Shown piece by piece: positions 61,929-64,000 of a DNA stretch of 64,000 nt. The DNA is taken from contig NZ_CP118262.1 of NCBI RefSeq assembly GCF_013337045.2, forward strand, positions 1 through 64,000, given 5' to 3'. The notes beneath the pieces were generated by a model that searched no databases, was not told the DNA's origin, and saw nothing but the letters and a program-made list of their open reading frames with translations. The stretch comes from Agrobacterium vitis. Its GTDB lineage: Bacteria > Pseudomonadota > Alphaproteobacteria > Rhizobiales > Rhizobiaceae. Position 1 is the stretch's first letter, and every line of letters starts with the position of its first letter. The translations under genes and the position numbers were made by a program.

Positions 61929-62189
61929 TCAAACGTCGACGTGCTTTACGACGTGACGCGCCCAGAAAGATCGCAAGATTTCGTCTTCGGCAGGGTTCAC
62001 CGTTTCATACTCCTCCAACAGCGTTAGGAACGCTCGATGTGGGTGCATGACATCTTCAGGATTGCGGAAGCCCCACTCACATTCCTCGCAATGCGCATAG
62101 ATCGTCTGCCGTGTCACGTCCTTCTGGAGATAGAGGCGGCCCTGATTGTTACACTGTGGGCAGGTCCCGACATAATACAGTCTCACCAT
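61929..62189 (-). CDS. Small zinc-ribbon-like hypothetical protein
   Basis: 86 aa from ATG 62189, whose A overlaps the previous stop (TAATG). TCPQCNNQGRLYLQKDVTRQTIYAHCEECEWGFRNPEDV has two CxxC pairs, a likely zinc ribbon. The C-terminal half is acidic and helical. No family recognised. Coupled to the small membrane protein gene upstream. Confidence 0.7.
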   Translation of the reverse strand: MVRLYYVGTCPQCNNQGRLYLQKDVTRQTIYAHCEECEWGFRNPEDVMHPHRAFLTLLEEYETVNPAEDEILRSFWARHVVKHVDV

Positions 62190-62386
62190 TAGCAATCGCC
62201 GCTTCCGCCATCCCCGCCGGTGTCGTTGCAGCCGCCGGTATGCGGAGGATAGTCGTTGCTGCCAGCGCTACCCATCACGCCGCTGCCAAACACTCGCCGC
62301 AGTCCCTCTCTCCGTTGCCAAATGAAGACCAGCAGCACGAGTAGTACCAAGGCGAAGCTTACAGCTATCATGAATTGTAACAACAA
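62189..62386 (-). CDS. Small membrane protein with Gly/Cys tail
   Basis: 65 aa: one N-terminal helix (FMIAVSFALVLLVLLVFIWQ), a basic stretch, and a tail TGGCNDTGGDGGSGDC rich in Gly, Asp and Cys. Resembles the short membrane proteins with GDGGGxC-type tails seen in many proteobacteria. Shares a TAATG junction with the zinc-ribbon gene. Function unknown. Confidence 0.6.
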   Translation of the reverse strand: MLLQFMIAVSFALVLLVLLVFIWQRREGLRRVFGSGVMGSAGSNDYPPHTGGCNDTGGDGGSGDC

Positions 62387-62699
62387 TCCGAAGTCTCCGC
62401 TCTACGTGATTGCCCTGCTAGAAAAGTCCCGTCAGCCTGAGACTGGGAAAGCCGCCAAATTTCATAGATATCCCCGCGTATCTATAGCTGATAAACACTC
62501 CTACATCTAACTCAATATGGAAGCGGGGAGCGATACGCTGGCGACATGCGCATATTTGGCGCGTAGACGCCGGGTGCCTCTGCCGCTGTCGTTGGATGGA
62601 CGGCCTAAGTCGCAACGTAAGCGCGAATTTCTCAGCACCTTCAGTATTTGAGCGAGCTTTGGCATGAGGTGTCCACCTAAAAGAGGCGGACACCAAGTT

Positions 62700-63134
62700 A
62701 TGGATGAAGGTCAAAAACTTACAGTGCGACTGGTCGGTCGGAATGGAAGACGCCGTTTCGATCAAAGTTCGAAAGATCGCCTTGTCGCGGCCTGCCTTGA
62801 ACCTGGCGCATCAGTATCGAAACTTGCGCGAGAACACGGGGTCAATGCGAATCTCGTTTGGAAATGGATCAGGAAACATACCCAGGCACATCCATTATCG
62901 CCGTCTTCGACATCTGCGTTTATTCCGGTTCAGATCGCCGCCCCGAGCAGCGAGTTCGACATTGAGATGCCAGCCACGGATCGCGAAGAGCGATTGCCGA
63001 CGGCGAAGAGGAGCGACCCGCTGACCTCTCCAGCGAAGGTGAGAGCGTCATTGCCGAATGGTGTGAGATTGACGCTGGAGTGCCGCGATCTCAGCGCATT
63101 GACGGCAATAATCGGAGCTCTGGGTCATGTTTAA
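62700..63134 (+). CDS. tnpA: IS66 TnpA (accessory OrfA)
   Basis: 144 aa from ATG 62700. RRRFDQSSKDRLVAACLEPGASVSKLAREHGVNANLVWKWIRKH is the HTH of IS66 OrfA. C-terminus RLTLECRDLSALTAIIGALGHV is typical. Overlaps tnpB by 8 bp. Confidence 0.92.
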   Translation: MDEGQKLTVRLVGRNGRRRFDQSSKDRLVAACLEPGASVSKLAREHGVNANLVWKWIRKHTQAHPLSPSSTSAFIPVQIAAPSSEFDIEMPATDREERLPTAKRSDPLTSPAKVRASLPNGVRLTLECRDLSALTAIIGALGHV

Positions 63135-63480
63135 GCTTGGCGCTGATCTTCAAGTCTATCTGCATCGCGAACCGATCGACTTCCGGGCCGGCATCAACAG
63201 CCTTGCGGTCCTGGTCCAGGAGACGATGGCGCTGGACCCGTTTGCTCCTGCAGTGTTTGCCTTCTGCAACCGCCGGCGTGACCGGGTGAAGCTGCTATTC
63301 TTCGATCGCTCGGGCTTTGTGCTAATCCTGAAGCGGTTGACCGAAGACAAGTTCCGATGGCCGCGCCGAGAGGTGACGGTGGTCACACTGACGACCGAGC
63401 AACTGCATTGGATTCTCGACGGGATCGATATCGATGCGATGATCCGCCATCCCGTGCGGCAGTATCAGATCGCCGGCTGA
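63127..63480 (+). CDS. tnpB: IS66 TnpB (Orf2)
   Basis: 117 aa. VYLHREPIDFRAGINSLAVLVQETMALDPFAPAVFAFCNRRRDRVKLLFFDRSGFVLILKRL is the canonical IS66 Orf2 pattern. Required for transposition with TnpA and TnpC. Confidence 0.96.
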   Translation: MFKLGADLQVYLHREPIDFRAGINSLAVLVQETMALDPFAPAVFAFCNRRRDRVKLLFFDRSGFVLILKRLTEDKFRWPRREVTVVTLTTEQLHWILDGIDIDAMIRHPVRQYQIAG

Positions 63481-63533
63481 AGGTGGCGAATTGAGCTGTT
63501 GACGCGGCGACGCGGCTCAGATTCAAAACTGGG

Positions 63534-64000
63534 ATGACCCGAGCCGGCGAACTGAGCGTTGCAGAACTGATGGCGCAGTTGGCGGCCAACGCCGCCGAAA
63601 TTGCTGCGCTCAAAGCCGAGAAGGAGGCCCTCTCGCAGCGGATCGTCAAACTTGAAGAAGAACTGGCGCTCGCAAGGCTCCATCGTTTTGCACCCCGCAG
63701 CGAAAAGCACATCGATCGCATCTTCAACGAGGCCGAGGAGGCCGCGGATGAGGATGACAGTAACGACGGCGACGGCGTCGATCTTCCGGATACAGGCCTG
63801 CCGCCTGTCGAGAGCGCGGCGGGAAAGAAGCGTGGCCGCAGGCCTTTACCGGAAGACCTGCCGCGCGAGCGTGTCGAATACGACCTTGCCGACGATCAGA
63901 AGGCCTGCCCTTGCTGCGACAGTCAAATGCATCGCATGGGCGAGGCCGTTACCGAGCAACTCCATATCGAGGTCAAGGCAAAGGTCCTGCAGAATGTGCG
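63534..64000 (+). CDS. tnpC: IS66 TnpC transposase, 5' part
   Basis: First 155 residues from ATG 63534, open to the window edge. Leucine-rich coiled coil (ELMAQLAANAAEIAALKAEKEALSQRIVKLEEELALAR), RFAPRSEKH, GKKRGRRPLPEDLPRERVEYDL and the zinc motif CPCCDSQM. The DDE domain lies beyond the window. Confidence 0.93.
   Translation, partial: MTRAGELSVAELMAQLAANAAEIAALKAEKEALSQRIVKLEEELALARLHRFAPRSEKHIDRIFNEAEEAADEDDSNDGDGVDLPDTGLPPVESAAGKKRGRRPLPEDLPRERVEYDLADDQKACPCCDSQMHRMGEAVTEQLHIEVKAKVLQNV

Larger units (their letters stand above)
62617..64000 (+). mobile_element. IS66-family element, left part (runs past window end)
   Basis: Contains tnpA, tnpB and the start of tnpC in the standard order. 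The left end is placed at gtaagcgcg (62617), which matches the conserved GTAAGC start of IS66 ends; other termini cannot be seen. Confidence 0.85.

Noticed and set aside
1..64000. CRISPR array, rRNA or tRNA genes
   Set aside because: No regularly spaced repeats and no rRNA or complete tRNA sequence were seen.

Overview
The window opens exactly on the first codon of repA of a repABC operon, so it is most likely the start of a plasmid (or chromid) record from an alphaproteobacterium of the Rhizobiaceae. The repABC layout with a small antisense RNA between repB and repC, the high-GC codon usage, the DUF1403/integrase pair, and a tartrate cluster in the ttuA-E order described for grapevine-associated Agrobacterium (Allorhizobium) vitis all point there. 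The organism assignment is inference; no rRNA or tRNA gene is present.

Layout. 1-3.7 kb: repABC with its counter-transcribed RNA. 3.8-8.2 kb: small metabolic genes (LLM-class flavin oxidoreductase, DUF4142 protein, nadE plus an isochorismatase-fold hydrolase, a VOC protein, an HNH-like protein). 8.2-10.5 kb: tyrosine recombinase and DUF1403 gene flanking a strong lox-like inverted repeat, with a cut-off tetR gene at the far edge. 10.7-16.8 kb: peroxiredoxin with two intact TetR-type operators, then a LysR-controlled run of detoxification-type genes (DJ-1/PfpI, MFS, SDR, secreted alpha/beta hydrolase, GlcG/HbpS-like). 16.9-28.1 kb: tartrate region: ttuA (LysR), ttuB (MFS), ttuC, ttuD, ttuE, then a second unit with a GntR regulator, tctC, a nearly identical second ttuC, tctB and tctA. 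The two units give two uptake routes feeding the same dehydrogenase.

28.4-33.8 kb is wreckage: a truncated LysR gene, a Tn3-family element carrying only tnpA (itself split by an IS5-family element), and a 3' gene remnant. 33.8-43.5 kb is the most interesting part, an accessory island that looks like defence or stress signalling. It holds a ComF-like phosphoribosyltransferase / SLOG / HTH operon; a divergent pair made of a 599-residue nuclease-like protein and an NA37-like plus RelA/SpoT-synthetase operon; an ImmA-like protease with its XRE repressor; and a DUF2188 - TIR - unknown trio with an intrinsic terminator between the first two genes.

43.6-46.6 kb again holds remnants: a partial copy of a pRiA4b ORF-3 gene, an AraC-GyrI gene split by an IS110 element whose empty site can be rebuilt in frame, and an IS66 tail. 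46.6-62.4 kb is a stress-gene region (SDRs, DUF6766, small Fe-permease-like protein, FMN reductase, UdgX-type uracil glycosylase, DUF3175, an oxidoreductase fused to a DUF2934-like tail, Zn-alcohol dehydrogenase), then the intact pRiA4b ORF-3 gene and a signalling group (CHASE4-like GGDEF, response regulator, HWE kinase). 62.6 kb to the end is an IS66 element running off the window. Longer stretches without a supported gene: 39765-40397 and 49255-49638 (nothing recognised), 43465-44061 (only the pRiA4b ORF-3 remnant).
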